A stretch of 46,906 bases of DNA from Sphaerotilus sp. (GTDB taxonomy: Bacteria; Pseudomonadota; Gammaproteobacteria; Burkholderiales; Burkholderiaceae_C), in assembly GCA_013299055.1 (NCBI GenBank), contig JAAFKB010000021.1, positions 1 to 46,906 of the forward strand. The letters run 5' to 3'. This document shows positions 27,842 through 37,795 of this stretch, in pieces. The notes under the pieces are model-generated. The model did not search any database. It saw only the letters and a program-made list of their open reading frames with translations, and had not been told where the DNA came from. The position numbers were made by a program, and so were the translations under genes. Each line of letters opens with the position of its first letter. Within the stretch, counting starts at the first letter, position 1.

Positions 27842-28870
27842 ATGTCCTTTGCGTCCTTTGCGTCCGTTTGCGTTTGCGTCTCTCCCGCCGTGCGGGCCGT
27901 GCTGTCCTTGTCCCTGGTGTCGGCACTGGCTGGCTGCGGTGGGGGTGGGGCCACGGCCGGCACTGGGATGGGTACTGGCGGCACCGGCGGCACTTCCGAC
28001 TTCACCACCGCCGCCAGCGCCCTCTACACCGCGCTGCCCGACACCAGCATCTGCCGCGCCGGCACGCTCACCGCCGCCGAGAAGTCCAGCGCCCTGGCCA
28101 CCGTCAACGCCATCCGCGCCGCGCACGGGCTGGCCAGCGTCACCTACGACAGCGCGGGCGACGATGCGGTGATGCAGGCCTCGCTGATGTCGGCGGTCAA
28201 CGGCCAGCTCGACCACGCACCACCCAGCACCTGGGGCTGCTACAGCACCTCTGGTGACCAAGGCGCCCAGACCAGCAACCTCTACCTCGGTGGCCCGAGC
28301 GCCTACCTGACGCTGGCCTCCTCGGAGTCGATCCTGGCGGGCTGGCTGGCCGATGTCGGCAGCGAGGCGACGCTCGGCCACCGCCGCTGGATGCTCGATC
28401 CTTTCCTGAGGCAGATCGCCTTTGGCCGCGTCGATGTGCAGGCGGCCAGCGGCGTGAAGACCACCACGTCGGCGCTCAAGGTCATCTACTCCGCCGACGC
28501 CACGGGCACAGTCACACCCGACTACGTCGCCTACCCGGTCGGCGACTACAAGAAGGCGTACTTCCAGGGCAGCAGCGCCGCAGACCCCATTCAGTCCTTC
28601 ACCGCCATCGCCGACAAGACCAGCCGCAACGCCAACGGCCAGAGCAAGGTCGATTACGGTGTCGCCACCGTCTCGGTCGTGCCCCGTGGTGGCGCGGCGC
28701 TGGCCGTCACTGCCGTGTCGCCCGACTATGTGGGCTACGGCGTGCCCAATGTGCTGCGCTTCCGCGCTGGCGGCATCGTGGCGGGCGTGGTCCACGACGT
28801 GACGGTCGCCAACGTGCGGGTGAATGGCGTGCTGCGGAGTTACCGCTACAGCTTTCGGCTGGTGGATTGA
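27842..28870 (+). CDS. CAP-superfamily (SCP-like) lipoprotein
   Basis: 342 aa. The signal peptide ends in a lipobox, LAGC with Cys32, so it is predicted to be a membrane-anchored lipoprotein, followed by a Gly/Thr-rich linker (GGGGATAGTGMGTGGTGG). The CAP domain begins around residue 80 (ATVNAIRAAHGLASVTYD), with the conserved LGHRRWML block near 180. The role of bacterial CAP proteins is poorly defined. Oddity: the start region (27845-27878) is made of repeats of TCCTTTGCG and TTTGCG encoding FASFASVCVCV, so the N-terminal part of the signal peptide is low complexity. The start codon could be another one nearby. Confidence 0.8.
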   Translation: MSFASFASVCVCVSPAVRAVLSLSLVSALAGCGGGGATAGTGMGTGGTGGTSDFTTAASALYTALPDTSICRAGTLTAAEKSSALATVNAIRAAHGLASVTYDSAGDDAVMQASLMSAVNGQLDHAPPSTWGCYSTSGDQGAQTSNLYLGGPSAYLTLASSESILAGWLADVGSEATLGHRRWMLDPFLRQIAFGRVDVQAASGVKTTTSALKVIYSADATGTVTPDYVAYPVGDYKKAYFQGSSAADPIQSFTAIADKTSRNANGQSKVDYGVATVSVVPRGGAALAVTAVSPDYVGYGVPNVLRFRAGGIVAGVVHDVTVANVRVNGVLRSYRYSFRLVD

Positions 28871-28929
28871 GTGCGGCGGGTGGCGCCGCACCCCGGTCCG
28901 ATCTGCCCAGTCTGCATTGACCAGCAAAT

Positions 28930-28947
28930 CCCCCTTGAATGAGGGGG
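28930..28947 (+). terminator. Small hairpin after the CAP lipoprotein gene
   Basis: Arms CCCCCT (28930-28935) and AGGGGG (28942-28947) with a 6-base loop, 60 bp downstream of the CAP stop. There is no T-run, so it is a weak terminator candidate. The rest of the 247-bp gap to the M23 gene is AT-rich, unlike the GC-rich surroundings, and shows no further gene. Confidence 0.4.
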
Positions 28948-29117
28948 TTGTCATCAAGCGGTTGGCATGTGAACATAATTTTTGCAAATTAAGACACGAT
29001 CGTACATAAAAAGTACACATTCAGATGTGGGGCGAATGATGGGAACTGGACGCCTCGACGTGCATTGCATCCGTGCCGCGGCTGCGGTTCTGTGTCCGTC
29101 TATTCTTGCTTCCCTGT

Positions 29118-30290
29118 ATGAATCCGAACTTCAATATCGCCAGCCTTGGCCGGCTTCTAGGTGCTTTGTCGCTGGCCTGTGCTGCCGCGTTGCCGGCGCA
29201 TGCCGCCATTCCCGCGACGCCGCTGGTCACGGAAATCTTCGTCAACAAGAATGGTGTTCTGGGGCTTGCCTGGAATCCGATTGCCAATGCGGCGTCTGTT
29301 CGCGTGCAGGTGCAAACGAGCGGCACGGCGGCTTACTGCAAACTGGATGCGACGAAACCGACGGGATGCCTGGTGAATCAGGTCGTGGCGTTGAATGGCC
29401 CACTGGCGCCTGCGCTGAACACTGGAATTTCGGTCGCGGCTTACAACAGCGGCAATGTCTTCGTGCGGTTGGTTGCGGTCGATAGCACGGGCAAGAATTG
29501 GCGGAATACGGCTTGGATTGCTGCGCCTCGTTATCGCGGGATGACTTCTGGGGGCAAGACGTGGCCGCTGGCATCGGTCGAGTCTGGGAAGAGTCTGACC
29601 GTTAGCGCGACGATGAGTAATACAGCCTCCATGATGGACTTGTGGGCTTTCGACATCAATGGAAACCTTCCGGCTAAATCACGTTCCGGAGTAAATTTCA
29701 CAGTTACCCCTGTGCCGGTAGGTAATCAGGCATGGGTGTTGAAATCGAAGTCTGGCGCGAATGGACTTGTCGTTGATCAAGGCACTGTCCCTGTCGTCGC
29801 GGCTTCGGTTACCGCTCAGCAGTTGGGGCAGATGATGCTTGGAAATAACTATTCCGAGATAACTCTGCCTTACTTGGAATATTATGGTGATGGACCTCTT
29901 GGGGGTGGTAAATTTGGTGGGTATCATCCGGGCATTGATTATCGAGCGTCAATGCGCACCCCTGTTTATTCACCTGTTTCTGGTTATGTGCAGAAGGTCG
30001 ATTCTTCAAGTTATGGACAAGTGGGCGTGAAGATTGATGGTACATCTACTGGGTTCATATTTATTCATTTGGCATCAATTAATGTGAGAGTGTCTCAATA
30101 TGTTTCAAAAGGTTGTTTGATTGGTTATAGTGGGAAAACTGGTGCTACTGCTCCGCATCTTCATGTGGAGGCGAGGGAGGGTGCGTATAATGGCGCCTTT
30201 TACTTCAAAGACAATAAGGCCGTTGGTGTAAATAAAGACCCGGCTTCGGTGGTTAAGGGCTATTCTGCCCCGTCCAGGTTGCCTTGTTGA
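29118..30290 (+). CDS. Secreted M23-family metallopeptidase
   Basis: 390 aa with a signal peptide (LGALSLACAAALPAHA) and a C-terminal LytM/M23 domain: HPGIDYR supplies the first zinc His and Asp, and HLHVEAR (near residue 350) the catalytic His pair. It likely cleaves peptidoglycan cross-links in the periplasm or outside. The middle (about residues 40-230) is not recognised. Start ATG 29118 is chosen because it begins the signal peptide; the frame is open 15 codons upstream. From about 29,600 the codons become AT-rich (ATT, AAT, TTT, TAT), unlike all neighbours, pointing to horizontal acquisition or an older foreign segment. It ends before a bidirectional terminator. Confidence 0.87.
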   Translation: MNPNFNIASLGRLLGALSLACAAALPAHAAIPATPLVTEIFVNKNGVLGLAWNPIANAASVRVQVQTSGTAAYCKLDATKPTGCLVNQVVALNGPLAPALNTGISVAAYNSGNVFVRLVAVDSTGKNWRNTAWIAAPRYRGMTSGGKTWPLASVESGKSLTVSATMSNTASMMDLWAFDINGNLPAKSRSGVNFTVTPVPVGNQAWVLKSKSGANGLVVDQGTVPVVAASVTAQQLGQMMLGNNYSEITLPYLEYYGDGPLGGGKFGGYHPGIDYRASMRTPVYSPVSGYVQKVDSSSYGQVGVKIDGTSTGFIFIHLASINVRVSQYVSKGCLIGYSGKTGATAPHLHVEAREGAYNGAFYFKDNKAVGVNKDPASVVKGYSAPSRLPC

Positions 30291-30341
30291 TCGGTTGTTT
30301 ATGAACAGTAGGGACTCGATAGCTACGGGTGACTTCTAATA

Positions 30342-30370
30342 AAAAAGGCGGCCGATGGCCACCTTTTTTA
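30342..30370. terminator. Bidirectional terminator between the M23 peptidase and ppc
   Basis: Stem AAAAAGGCGGCC with GGCCACCTTTTT and a short loop, A-rich on the left and T-rich on the right, so it ends in Ts on both strands. It sits about 50 bp after the M23 stop and directly against the ppc stop, serving two convergent genes. Confidence 0.8.
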
Positions 30371-33229
30371 TCCTGTGTTCCGCAACCCCGCCGCCACCCC
30401 GTTGATCGAGATGTGAATCCCCCGCTGCAGCCGCTCCAGCGTCGCGTCGCCCGCCGTCTTCGCGTCCGCCGGGCGCTGCCGGTAGCGGCGCATCAGCTCG
30501 ACCTGCAGGTGGTTCAGCGGGTCGAGATACGGGAAGCGGTGCTCGATCGAGCGGGCCAGCGTCGGGTTGTTCGCCAGGCGCTGCGTGTCGCCGGTGATCA
30601 GGTTCAGGGCGTCGTTCGTGCGCTGCCACTCGGCCTCGATCGCGGCGAAGATCTTCTTGCCCAGCTTCTTGTCCTCGACCAGATCGAGGTACCGCGCCGC
30701 GATGCGCAGGTCGGTCTTGGCCAGCACCATGTCCAGGTTCGACAGCAGCGTGCGGAAGAACGGCCAGTCCTTGCACATCCGCTGCAGCAGCGCCAGCCGC
30801 TCGGCGCGCAGCGTGTCGGTCTTGCCGTTGGCCAGATACGCCTCCACCGCCGAACCGAAGCCGCACCAGCCCGGCAGCGCCACCCGGCACTGGCCCCATG
30901 AGAAGCCCCACGGAATCGCCCGCAGATCCTCGATCGCCCGCGTCGCCTTGCGCGAGGCGGGGCGCGAGCCGATGTTCAGCTCGGCGATCTCGCGGATCGG
31001 CGTGGCGCTGAAGAAGTAGTCGGTGAAGCCCGGGGTTTCATAGACCAGCTTGCGGTACGCCGCCATGCTCGCCGACGAGATCTCGGCCGCTGCATCGAGG
31101 AAGCTGCGCGGCGCGCTCTTCGTCGGGTGCAGCAGCGTGGCTTCCAGCGTGGCGGCGACCAACGTTTCCAGATTGCGCAGGCCGATTTCCGGGTGTGCGT
31201 ATTTCGAGGCGATGACTTCCCCCTGCTCGGTCAGCCGGATCTGGCCGTTCACCGTGCCGGGCGGCTGCGCGAGGATGGCCTGGTAGCTCGGACCACCGCC
31301 ACGGCCCACCGTGCCACCACGGCCGTGGAACAGGCGCAGCGTGATGCCATGGCTGTGGCCCAGCGTGTCGAACAGTTCGACCAGCGCGAGTTCCGCCGCG
31401 TACAGCTCCCAGTTGCTCGTGAAGAAGCCGCCGTCCTTGTTGCTGTCGGAGTAGCCGAGCATGATGTCCTGCTCCGCGCCCGACCGCTGCACCAGACCGG
31501 CGACACCGGGTAGCGCATAGAACTGCTGCATGATCGGCGCGGCATTGCGCAGGTCGCCGATGGTCTCGAACAGCGGCACGACGATCAGGTCGTTGCGGGC
31601 CGCGCCACTGTCCAGCGTGCCGCGCAGCAAACCGACTTCCTTCTGCAGCACCAGCACCTCCAGCAGGTCGCTCACGTCCTCCGTGTGGCTGATGATGTAG
31701 TGGCGCAGCGCGTGGCGGCCGTAGCGGGCGAGCATCAGGCGCGCCGTCTCGAAGATCGCCAGCTCGCTCTGCGCATGGTCCGAATAGTCTGCGCCGATCA
31801 CGCGCAGCGAACGCGCGTCGTTCAGCACCCGCATCAGCAGCTCGCGCCGGCTGGCCTCGTCGAGCGCGCTGTAGTCGGCTTCGATGCGCGCCGTGCGCAG
31901 CAGCTCGGCGACCACCTCCTCGTGCTTGTCCGAACTCTGGCGCAGGTCCACCGTCGCCAGGTGGAAGCCGAACACCTCGACCGCCCGCATCAGTGGCGCA
32001 AGCCGCGGCGCGATCAGCGCCTGGGCGTGGTGGTGCCTGAGCGAAGCTTCGATCACCTTCAGATCGGCCAGGAACTCGTCGGCCGACGCATACGGGTTCT
32101 GCGGCGCAACCGCGTGGCGCAGCGCCTCGGTGCCGGTCAGCGCGTGCAGCGTCGCGGCGAGCCGGGCGTAGACGCCGATCAGGGCGCGGCGATAAGGTTC
32201 GTCCTCGCGGTGCGCGTTCTGGTCAGGTGAACGTGCGGCCAGCGCGGTCATCGCGGGCGTGATCGGCGCCAGCAGCAGCGACATCGACAGCTCGGCGCCC
32301 AGCTCATGCGCCTCGGTCAGGTAGTGGCGCAGCACGGTCTCGCTCTGCCGGGACAGAGCGAGCTGGAGCGTCTCGGCGGTGACGAACGGGTTGCCGTCGC
32401 GGTCGCCGCCGATCCAGTTGCCCATGCGGAAGAAGTTGGCGATGGGCCGGCCGGGCAGGGCGTTCTCCACCTCGCGGTACATCTTCGGGATCTGGCGCAG
32501 GAAGGTGCTGCGGTAGTAGGACAGCGCGTTCTCGATCTCGTCCGAGACGGTGAGCTTGGTGTAGCGCAGCATCCGCGTCTGCCAGAGCTGCGTGACACGC
32601 GCGGTCAGCATCGTCTCGTTGTCGCTGCGCTCGCGGGCGGTGTGCAGGTCGTCCCGCACGCCGATCAGCTCGGCCACGGCGCGCTCGGCGTCAAGAATCG
32701 ACTTGCGCTGCACCTCGGTGGGATGCGCGGTCAGCACGGGCGAGATGTGCGCGTGCTCCAGCGTGCGGGCGATGTCGTCGGCGCGGATGTCGGCGTCCGC
32801 CAGCCGCTCGAAGGTCATCGCCAGCGAGCCTTCCTGCAGATGGCCCTGGCGCTCATGTACGTCACGGCGGCGCACATGGTGGCGGTCCTCGGCGATGTTG
32901 GCCAGGTGCGAGAAGTAGCTGAAGGCGCGGATGACGCTGACGGTCTGGTCCACCGAGAGGTTCTTCAGCAGCCGGTCGAGCGCCTTGCCGGCGGTGGCGT
33001 CCTGCTTCAGGCGGTAGGCGACGGAGAGCTGGCGGATCTTCTCGACCAGCTCGAAGGCGGCCTTGCCCTCCTGCTCGCGGATCACGTCACCGAGGATGCG
33101 CCCGAGCAGGCGGATGTCCTCGACCAGCGGGCGGTTCTTCTCGGCCGCGTCGGCCGGGGAGCCGGTCTCGACCACGGTGTCTGGGGCGGCAACGGGGCCG
33201 GACGAGCGGGAACGGGCGGCGCGTGGCAT
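30368..33229 (-). CDS. ppc: Phosphoenolpyruvate carboxylase
   Basis: 953 aa; makes oxaloacetate from PEP and bicarbonate to refill the TCA cycle. Landmarks: [13 protein letters not shown] with the catalytic His near residue 165, the glycine loop [26 protein letters not shown], and the C-terminal tail ending in RNTG, which is conserved to the last residue. Full length and intact. It is divergent from hemC with a 121-bp gap (33230-33350) that must hold both promoters. Confidence 0.96.
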   Translation of the reverse strand: MPRAARSRSSGPVAAPDTVVETGSPADAAEKNRPLVEDIRLLGRILGDVIREQEGKAAFELVEKIRQLSVAYRLKQDATAGKALDRLLKNLSVDQTVSVIRAFSYFSHLANIAEDRHHVRRRDVHERQGHLQEGSLAMTFERLADADIRADDIARTLEHAHISPVLTAHPTEVQRKSILDAERAVAELIGVRDDLHTARERSDNETMLTARVTQLWQTRMLRYTKLTVSDEIENALSYYRSTFLRQIPKMYREVENALPGRPIANFFRMGNWIGGDRDGNPFVTAETLQLALSRQSETVLRHYLTEAHELGAELSMSLLLAPITPAMTALAARSPDQNAHREDEPYRRALIGVYARLAATLHALTGTEALRHAVAPQNPYASADEFLADLKVIEASLRHHHAQALIAPRLAPLMRAVEVFGFHLATVDLRQSSDKHEEVVAELLRTARIEADYSALDEASRRELLMRVLNDARSLRVIGADYSDHAQSELAIFETARLMLARYGRHALRHYIISHTEDVSDLLEVLVLQKEVGLLRGTLDSGAARNDLIVVPLFETIGDLRNAAPIMQQFYALPGVAGLVQRSGAEQDIMLGYSDSNKDGGFFTSNWELYAAELALVELFDTLGHSHGITLRLFHGRGGTVGRGGGPSYQAILAQPPGTVNGQIRLTEQGEVIASKYAHPEIGLRNLETLVAATLEATLLHPTKSAPRSFLDAAAEISSASMAAYRKLVYETPGFTDYFFSATPIREIAELNIGSRPASRKATRAIEDLRAIPWGFSWGQCRVALPGWCGFGSAVEAYLANGKTDTLRAERLALLQRMCKDWPFFRTLLSNLDMVLAKTDLRIAARYLDLVEDKKLGKKIFAAIEAEWQRTNDALNLITGDTQRLANNPTLARSIEHRFPYLDPLNHLQVELMRRYRQRPADAKTAGDATLERLQRGIHISINGVAAGLRNTG

Positions 33230-33350
33230 TGAAACCTCGGTGTGATGAGATTGGTAATCTGGTTACGCGACAAATTTTACCATCGCGTATTTTGGACGTA
33301 TGACGAAATCAGCAAGTTCGAGGCCAGCGCCGATGCGGGAGAATGTCGGG

Positions 33351-34307
33351 ATGAATACACCGCCGCTCTCCTGCACCATCGCCACCCGAGAAAGCCGCCT
33401 GGCCCTGTGGCAAGCCGAACACGTCCAGGCGCTGCTGCGCACGCGCTTCGGCTGGACGGTCGACCTGCTGGGCATGACGACCCGCGGTGACCAGATCCTC
33501 GACCGCGCGCTGTCCAAGGTGGGCGGCAAGGGCCTGTTCGTCAAGGAACTCGAAGTCGCGCTCGAAGAGGGACGCGCGCACCTGGCCGTGCATTCGCTCA
33601 AGGACGTGCCGATGGAGCTGCCCGCCGGTTTCACGCTGTGCACCGTTCTGGAGCGCGAAGATCCGCGCGATGCCTGGGTGTCGAACCACTTCGACTCGGT
33701 GCTGGCGCTGCCGCTGGGTGCGAAGGTGGGCACATCGAGCCTGCGCCGCGTGGTGCAGCTCAAGGCGGTGCGGCCGGACCTGGACGTGCAGCCGCTGCGG
33801 GGCAACCTCGACACGCGACTGCGCAAGCTCGATGAGGGCCAGTACGACGGCATCGTGCTCGCGGCGGCGGGGCTGAAGCGGCTCGGGCTGGCGTCGCGCA
33901 TCCGGGCGGTGATCGACCCGCAGGTGATGCTGCCGGCGGCGGGGCAGGGCGCGCTGGGCATCGAGGTGCGCACCGACCAGGTGGCGCTGCGCGAGGCGCT
34001 GGCGACCCTGATCGACACGCCGACCTGGCTGGCGGTGCACGCCGAGCGGGCCGTGTCGCGCGCGCTGGGCGGCAGCTGCAGCATGCCGCTGGCCGCGCAC
34101 GTGACCTGGCGCGGCGCGACGATGGTGCTGGAAGCCCGCCTCGGCCACCCGACCGACGCCGCCCAGCCGCTGCTGATGGCGCAGGTCGATGGCGCGGTGA
34201 CCGATGTGGCGGGCGCCGAGGCGCTGGGCCTGTCGGTCGCGCAGCTGCTGCGCGATGGCGGCGGGATGGCCTATCTGGCCGCGGCCGAAGCGCTGGCGGC
34301 GGCCTGA
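33351..34307 (+). CDS. hemC: Porphobilinogen deaminase (hydroxymethylbilane synthase)
   Basis: 318 aa; polymerises four porphobilinogens into hydroxymethylbilane in heme/siroheme synthesis. It has the [15 protein letters not shown] start block, the catalytic Asp region [14 protein letters not shown], and the cofactor-binding Cys in [13 protein letters not shown] prefer ATG 33351 (MNTPPLS) over the first in-frame codon at 33300 because it fits homologs. hemD starts 4 bp after its stop. Confidence 0.94.
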   Translation: MNTPPLSCTIATRESRLALWQAEHVQALLRTRFGWTVDLLGMTTRGDQILDRALSKVGGKGLFVKELEVALEEGRAHLAVHSLKDVPMELPAGFTLCTVLEREDPRDAWVSNHFDSVLALPLGAKVGTSSLRRVVQLKAVRPDLDVQPLRGNLDTRLRKLDEGQYDGIVLAAAGLKRLGLASRIRAVIDPQVMLPAAGQGALGIEVRTDQVALREALATLIDTPTWLAVHAERAVSRALGGSCSMPLAAHVTWRGATMVLEARLGHPTDAAQPLLMAQVDGAVTDVAGAEALGLSVAQLLRDGGGMAYLAAAEALAAA

Positions 34308-34311
34308 CCCC

Positions 34312-35100
34312 ATGACCGTCACGGTGGTCGTGACCCGGCCGCAGCCGCAGGCGGACGACTGGGTCGCGCGCCTGCAGGCACTGGGTCAGGCGGCCTGCGC
34401 CCTGCCGCTGATGCGCATCGAGCGGGCGGCGGCCTTCGACGCGGACGTGGCGCGCAGCTGGGCGGAACTGGCTAGGCACCGGCTGGTGATGTTCGTCAGC
34501 CCGAATGCGGTGCTGGCCTTCTTCGCGGCGCGGCCGGGCGGCCTGTGTTGGCCGGACACGACACTGGCGGGTGCCACCGGGCCGGGTACCGTGGCGGCGC
34601 TTCGGGCGCAGGGCGTGGATGCGGCCTGCACCGTGTCGCCTCCGATGAATGCCGCGAGCTTCGACGCCGAATCGCTCTGGAACCACGCGCTGGCGCAGCG
34701 TGACTGGACTGGGCAGTCTGTGCTGGTGGTGCGCGGCGAGGACGGCCGGGACTGGCTGGCCGACACGCTGGCCCGCGCTGGCGCGTCGGTGGCCTGTCTG
34801 GCGGCCTATCGGCGCGGGCTGCCCGCGTGGCCGGGGGTGCTGACCGACACGCTGGCCCGGGTGGCGGCACAACCCGCGCGGCATGTCTGGCTCTTCAGCA
34901 GCTCGCAGTGCATCACCCACCTGCTGGCGCCGGAGGCGCCTGCTGCCGATCCGGCGTTGCGGGCGGCGGTGCTGGCGGTGCCGGTGCTGGCCACGCATCC
35001 GCGCATCGCCGAAACGGCGCGGCGATGCGGCTTCCGCCAGGTGGTGTCGGTGGTGCCCGACCCGGCTGCCGTGGTGCGGACGGCCGCGGGCGGGTGCTGA
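34312..35100 (+). CDS. hemD: Uroporphyrinogen-III synthase
   Basis: 262 aa; closes and isomerises hydroxymethylbilane to uroporphyrinogen III. HemD is poorly conserved, but VVVTRPQPQADDWVARL at the start, VMFVSPNAV, and the C-terminal VWLFSSSQCITHLL and VLATHPRIAETAR are typical of the family. It follows hemC by 4 bp. A further gene, hemX, begins 91 bp downstream with its own possible promoter. Confidence 0.87.
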   Translation: MTVTVVVTRPQPQADDWVARLQALGQAACALPLMRIERAAAFDADVARSWAELARHRLVMFVSPNAVLAFFAARPGGLCWPDTTLAGATGPGTVAALRAQGVDAACTVSPPMNAASFDAESLWNHALAQRDWTGQSVLVVRGEDGRDWLADTLARAGASVACLAAYRRGLPAWPGVLTDTLARVAAQPARHVWLFSSSQCITHLLAPEAPAADPALRAAVLAVPVLATHPRIAETARRCGFRQVVSVVPDPAAVVRTAAGGC

Positions 35101-35122
35101 AAGTGTCCGCAGTTGTGATGCG

Positions 35123-35153
35123 TTGCACGGCCGTCATGCCCGGTCGATACAAT
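35123..35153 (+). promoter_or_regulatory. Candidate hemX promoter
   Basis: TTGCAC (35123-35128) and TACAAT (35148-35153) are 19 bp apart in the hemD-hemX gap, about 40 bp upstream of the hemX start. The spacing is one or two bases long for sigma-70, so confidence is modest. Confidence 0.45.
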
Positions 35154-35191
35154 CCGCGCAGCGGGATGCACACTTCGGACCCGTACCGCCT

Positions 35192-36379
35192 GTGAACGAT
35201 CAAACACTTCCTCCCACCGGCCCCCCCGCCAGTGCTGTCGCTTCCGCTCCCCCCCCGGAGGTTCCGGTTGCTGTGCCTCCCCCGGTGGCGCCACCTGCCG
35301 CAGCCGTGCCGATGATCGTGCATGCCGCGCCAGCGGCGCCCGGGTTGCCGTCGTGGGTCATGCCGGTCGGTCTGGTGATGGCCCTCGTGGCAGGGGGCAG
35401 CCTCTGGATGGGCTGGCAGACCCAGCAGCGGGTGCATGCCCTGGAGATGGAACTCGTCAAGCGCCAGCAGGGCAGCAGCGAGCAGGCCTCCGAGGCGCGT
35501 GTGCTGGCCAAGCAGGCCGAGGAAATCGCCCGCGACGCCGCCGCCAAGGTGGCACTGATGGATGCGCGGGTGTCCGAGGTGTCCCTGCAGCGCGACCAGC
35601 TCGACGACCTGATCCTGTCCATGTCCCGCTCGCGCGACGAGAACGCGGTGTCGGACATCGATGCCGCGATCCGCGTCGCGGTGCAGCAAAGCTCCATCAC
35701 CGGCAGTGCCGAGCCGCTGATGGCCGCGCTGCGCAGCGCCGACGAGCGCCTGGCCCGCATCAGCCAGCCGCGGCTGGAGCCGCTGCGCCGTGCCATCGCC
35801 CGCGACCTGGACCGGGTGCGCGCAGTGGCGGTGCCGGACATTGGCTCGCTGCTGATCAAGCTCGACGAAGTGGTCCGCCTGACGGACGAGCTGCCGCTGG
35901 TCTCGCAGTCGGCGACCACGGCCCGTGCGGTGGTGTCCGCCCAGCGTGCGCAGGCCCAGCAGGCCGCGGCGTCCGCCCCGCCGCGGGCCGAGCTGCCGGT
36001 CTGGCGGCAATGGCTCCTGGACTGGGAGCGGCCGGTGCGACTGGTCTGGGACGAGGTCAGCAGCCTGCTGCGCGTGACCCGCATTGACCGGCCCGAAGCC
36101 ATGCTGCTGGCGCCCGAGCAGGGTGTGTTCCTGCGCGAGAACCTGAAGCTGCGGCTGCTGAATGCGCGCCTGTCGCTGCTGTCGCGGCAGCCTGAATCGG
36201 CGACGGTCGATCTGCAGAGTGCGCAGCGTTCGCTGCAGACCTATTTCGACGGGACCGCGCGCCGGACCCAGATCGCCATGGACCTGCTGCGCGCGGTGAC
36301 GGCGCAGAGTCGCCTGGTGGGCATCCCCCGGCCCGACGAATCTCTCGCCGCGACCGCTGCCGCCGTGGCGGGGCGCTGA
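35192..36379 (+). CDS. hemX: HemX-like protein (uroporphyrinogen-III C-methyltransferase family, no methyltransferase domain)
   Basis: 395 aa with a Pro/Ala/Val-rich N-terminal cytoplasmic part, one membrane span at about residues 53-75 (WVMPVGLVMALVAGGSLWMG), and then a long helical region with a coiled-coil-like start (VHALEMELVKRQQGSSEQASEA). This matches the inner-membrane HemX family; no SAM-binding methyltransferase motifs are present, so the name is by family only. Start is GTG at 35192; no other close codon gives the family N-terminus. hemY begins 10 bp after its stop. Confidence 0.85.
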   Translation: MNDQTLPPTGPPASAVASAPPPEVPVAVPPPVAPPAAAVPMIVHAAPAAPGLPSWVMPVGLVMALVAGGSLWMGWQTQQRVHALEMELVKRQQGSSEQASEARVLAKQAEEIARDAAAKVALMDARVSEVSLQRDQLDDLILSMSRSRDENAVSDIDAAIRVAVQQSSITGSAEPLMAALRSADERLARISQPRLEPLRRAIARDLDRVRAVAVPDIGSLLIKLDEVVRLTDELPLVSQSATTARAVVSAQRAQAQQAAASAPPRAELPVWRQWLLDWERPVRLVWDEVSSLLRVTRIDRPEAMLLAPEQGVFLRENLKLRLLNARLSLLSRQPESATVDLQSAQRSLQTYFDGTARRTQIAMDLLRAVTAQSRLVGIPRPDESLAATAAAVAGR

Positions 36380-36389
36380 GGGGGCTGGC

Positions 36390-37637
36390 ATGCGTCAAGT
36401 GGTCTGGTTGCTGCTGATCTTTGCCGTTGCGGTGCTCGCGGCCAGCACGCTGGGGGCCAATGACGGCCTGGTGTCCATCTACTGGGCACCGTGGCGGGTC
36501 GACGTGTCGATCAACGTCTTCGTGCTGGTGATGCTGGTGCTCGGCGGTGCTGGGTATGTCGTGATCGGGGCCGTGTCGAGCCTGATCGGCCTGCCCGAGC
36601 GGGCCAAGGCCTGGCGCACCCGCCAGCGCGAGCATGCCGCACAGAAGGCGTTGCGCGAGTCGTTCTCGCTGCTGTTCGCCGGCCGCTACGGCCGTGCGCA
36701 CAAGGCGGCGCAGCAGGCGCTGGAGATCCAGGCGCAGTCGCCGGACTTGCGCATCGAGCCGGACTTCGCGGTGCTGGCGCATCTGGTGGCCGCCAGCAGC
36801 CTGCACCGCCTGCAGGACCAGACGCGCCGCAACGAGCAGCTCTCGCAGGCGCAGGCGCTCATCGCGAACTTGCCGGGTGGCTCGGCCGTGGGCGAGGGCG
36901 CGCGGCTGCTGGCGGCTGAATGGGCCGTCGACGACCGCGATGCCGACCGGGCGCTGGACCAGCTGGCGCTGCTGCCCGCCGGTGTGGCCCGGCGCACGCA
37001 CGCGCTGCGGCTCAAGCTGCAGGCCTCGCGACTGGCCCGTCAGCCGCTGGAGGCGCTGAAGACCGCGCGCCTGCTGGCCAAGCACCAGGGTTTCACGCCC
37101 GCCGCTGCGCAGGGATTGCTGCGCTCGCTGGCGGTCGAGGCCCTCGACTCGGCGCGTGACGCCGACCAGCTTCGCCGCGCCTGGCTGCAACTGGAGAGTG
37201 CCGACCGCCGCGATCCCTATGTCACCGCGCGCGCCGCGAAACGTGCCGGCGCGCTGGAGGCCCTGTCCGATGCCCGCGGCTGGCTGCGTCCGCATTGGGA
37301 GAACCTCGCGCAGCTGGGCGAGCGTGAGCGCGCCGATGTGCTGGATGCTTTCTCCGAAGTGCTGCCCGGACTGCCGGCCGACTGGCTGCCCCTGCTGGAG
37401 TCCAGCGTGGAGTCGCTGCCGCAGGATCCTCAGCTCGCGTTCGTGGTCGGTCAGGCGATGGCCGAGCGCCAGCTCTGGGGGCGGGCCCACCGCCTGCTCG
37501 AATCGGCCGCCCAGTCGCCGCATGCCGATGGCGTGCTGCGCATGAAGGCCTGGCGTGCGCTGGCGGAGATCGCCGAAGTCGAGGGAGATGAAGAGCTTGC
37601 GCACCGCTGCTACCGCGAGGCGGCAAAAAATTCCTGA
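36390..37637 (+). CDS. hemY: HemY protein (TPR-containing inner membrane protein)
   Basis: 415 aa with two N-terminal membrane spans (residues about 4-22 and 45-66) and a long helical repeat region of TPR type from about 100 on. It starts MRQVVWLLLIFAVAVLAAST and has the family phrase FAGRYGRAHKAAQQALE. In gamma- and betaproteobacteria this gene follows hemX and takes part in late heme synthesis, though its exact activity is unsettled. It is not the unrelated Bacillus protoporphyrinogen oxidase also called HemY. Confidence 0.87.
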   Translation: MRQVVWLLLIFAVAVLAASTLGANDGLVSIYWAPWRVDVSINVFVLVMLVLGGAGYVVIGAVSSLIGLPERAKAWRTRQREHAAQKALRESFSLLFAGRYGRAHKAAQQALEIQAQSPDLRIEPDFAVLAHLVAASSLHRLQDQTRRNEQLSQAQALIANLPGGSAVGEGARLLAAEWAVDDRDADRALDQLALLPAGVARRTHALRLKLQASRLARQPLEALKTARLLAKHQGFTPAAAQGLLRSLAVEALDSARDADQLRRAWLQLESADRRDPYVTARAAKRAGALEALSDARGWLRPHWENLAQLGERERADVLDAFSEVLPGLPADWLPLLESSVESLPQDPQLAFVVGQAMAERQLWGRAHRLLESAAQSPHADGVLRMKAWRALAEIAEVEGDEELAHRCYREAAKNS

Positions 37638-37643
37638 GTTCTC

Positions 37644-37673
37644 TTGCCAAGCGTGTTCGGTTCACGCCATAAT
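37644..37673 (+). promoter_or_regulatory. tRNA-Arg promoter
   Basis: TTGCCA (37644-37649) and CATAAT (37668-37673) are separated by 18 bp, and the first tRNA begins 22 bp after the -10, a normal tRNA leader length. Confidence 0.65.
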
Positions 37674-37694
37674 CCATCTCTCAGCGAAATTTGA

Positions 37695-37771
37695 GCGGCT
37701 GTAGCTCAGTTGGATAGAGTACTTGGCTACGAACCAAGGGGTCGTGGGTTCGAATCCTGCCAGCCGCACCA
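37695..37771 (+). tRNA. tRNA-Arg (anticodon ACG), copy 1
   Basis: 77 nt including encoded CCA. Acceptor stem GCGGCTG pairs with CAGCCGC, the D arm has GCTC and GAGT, the anticodon arm CTTGG-CTACGAA-CCAAG carries ACG, and the T loop is TTCGAAT. ACG is normally read as inosine for CGU/CGC/CGA. Copy 2 follows after 24 bp. Confidence 0.97.
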
Positions 37772-37795
37772 ACAACAAATTTCGACGCGAGAATT

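Noticed and set aside
25284-27926. A minus-strand frame of 880 residues opposite livF, the PLD nuclease and the amidohydrolase
   Set aside because: It spans three real plus-strand genes and has shadow-type composition, so it is not a gene.
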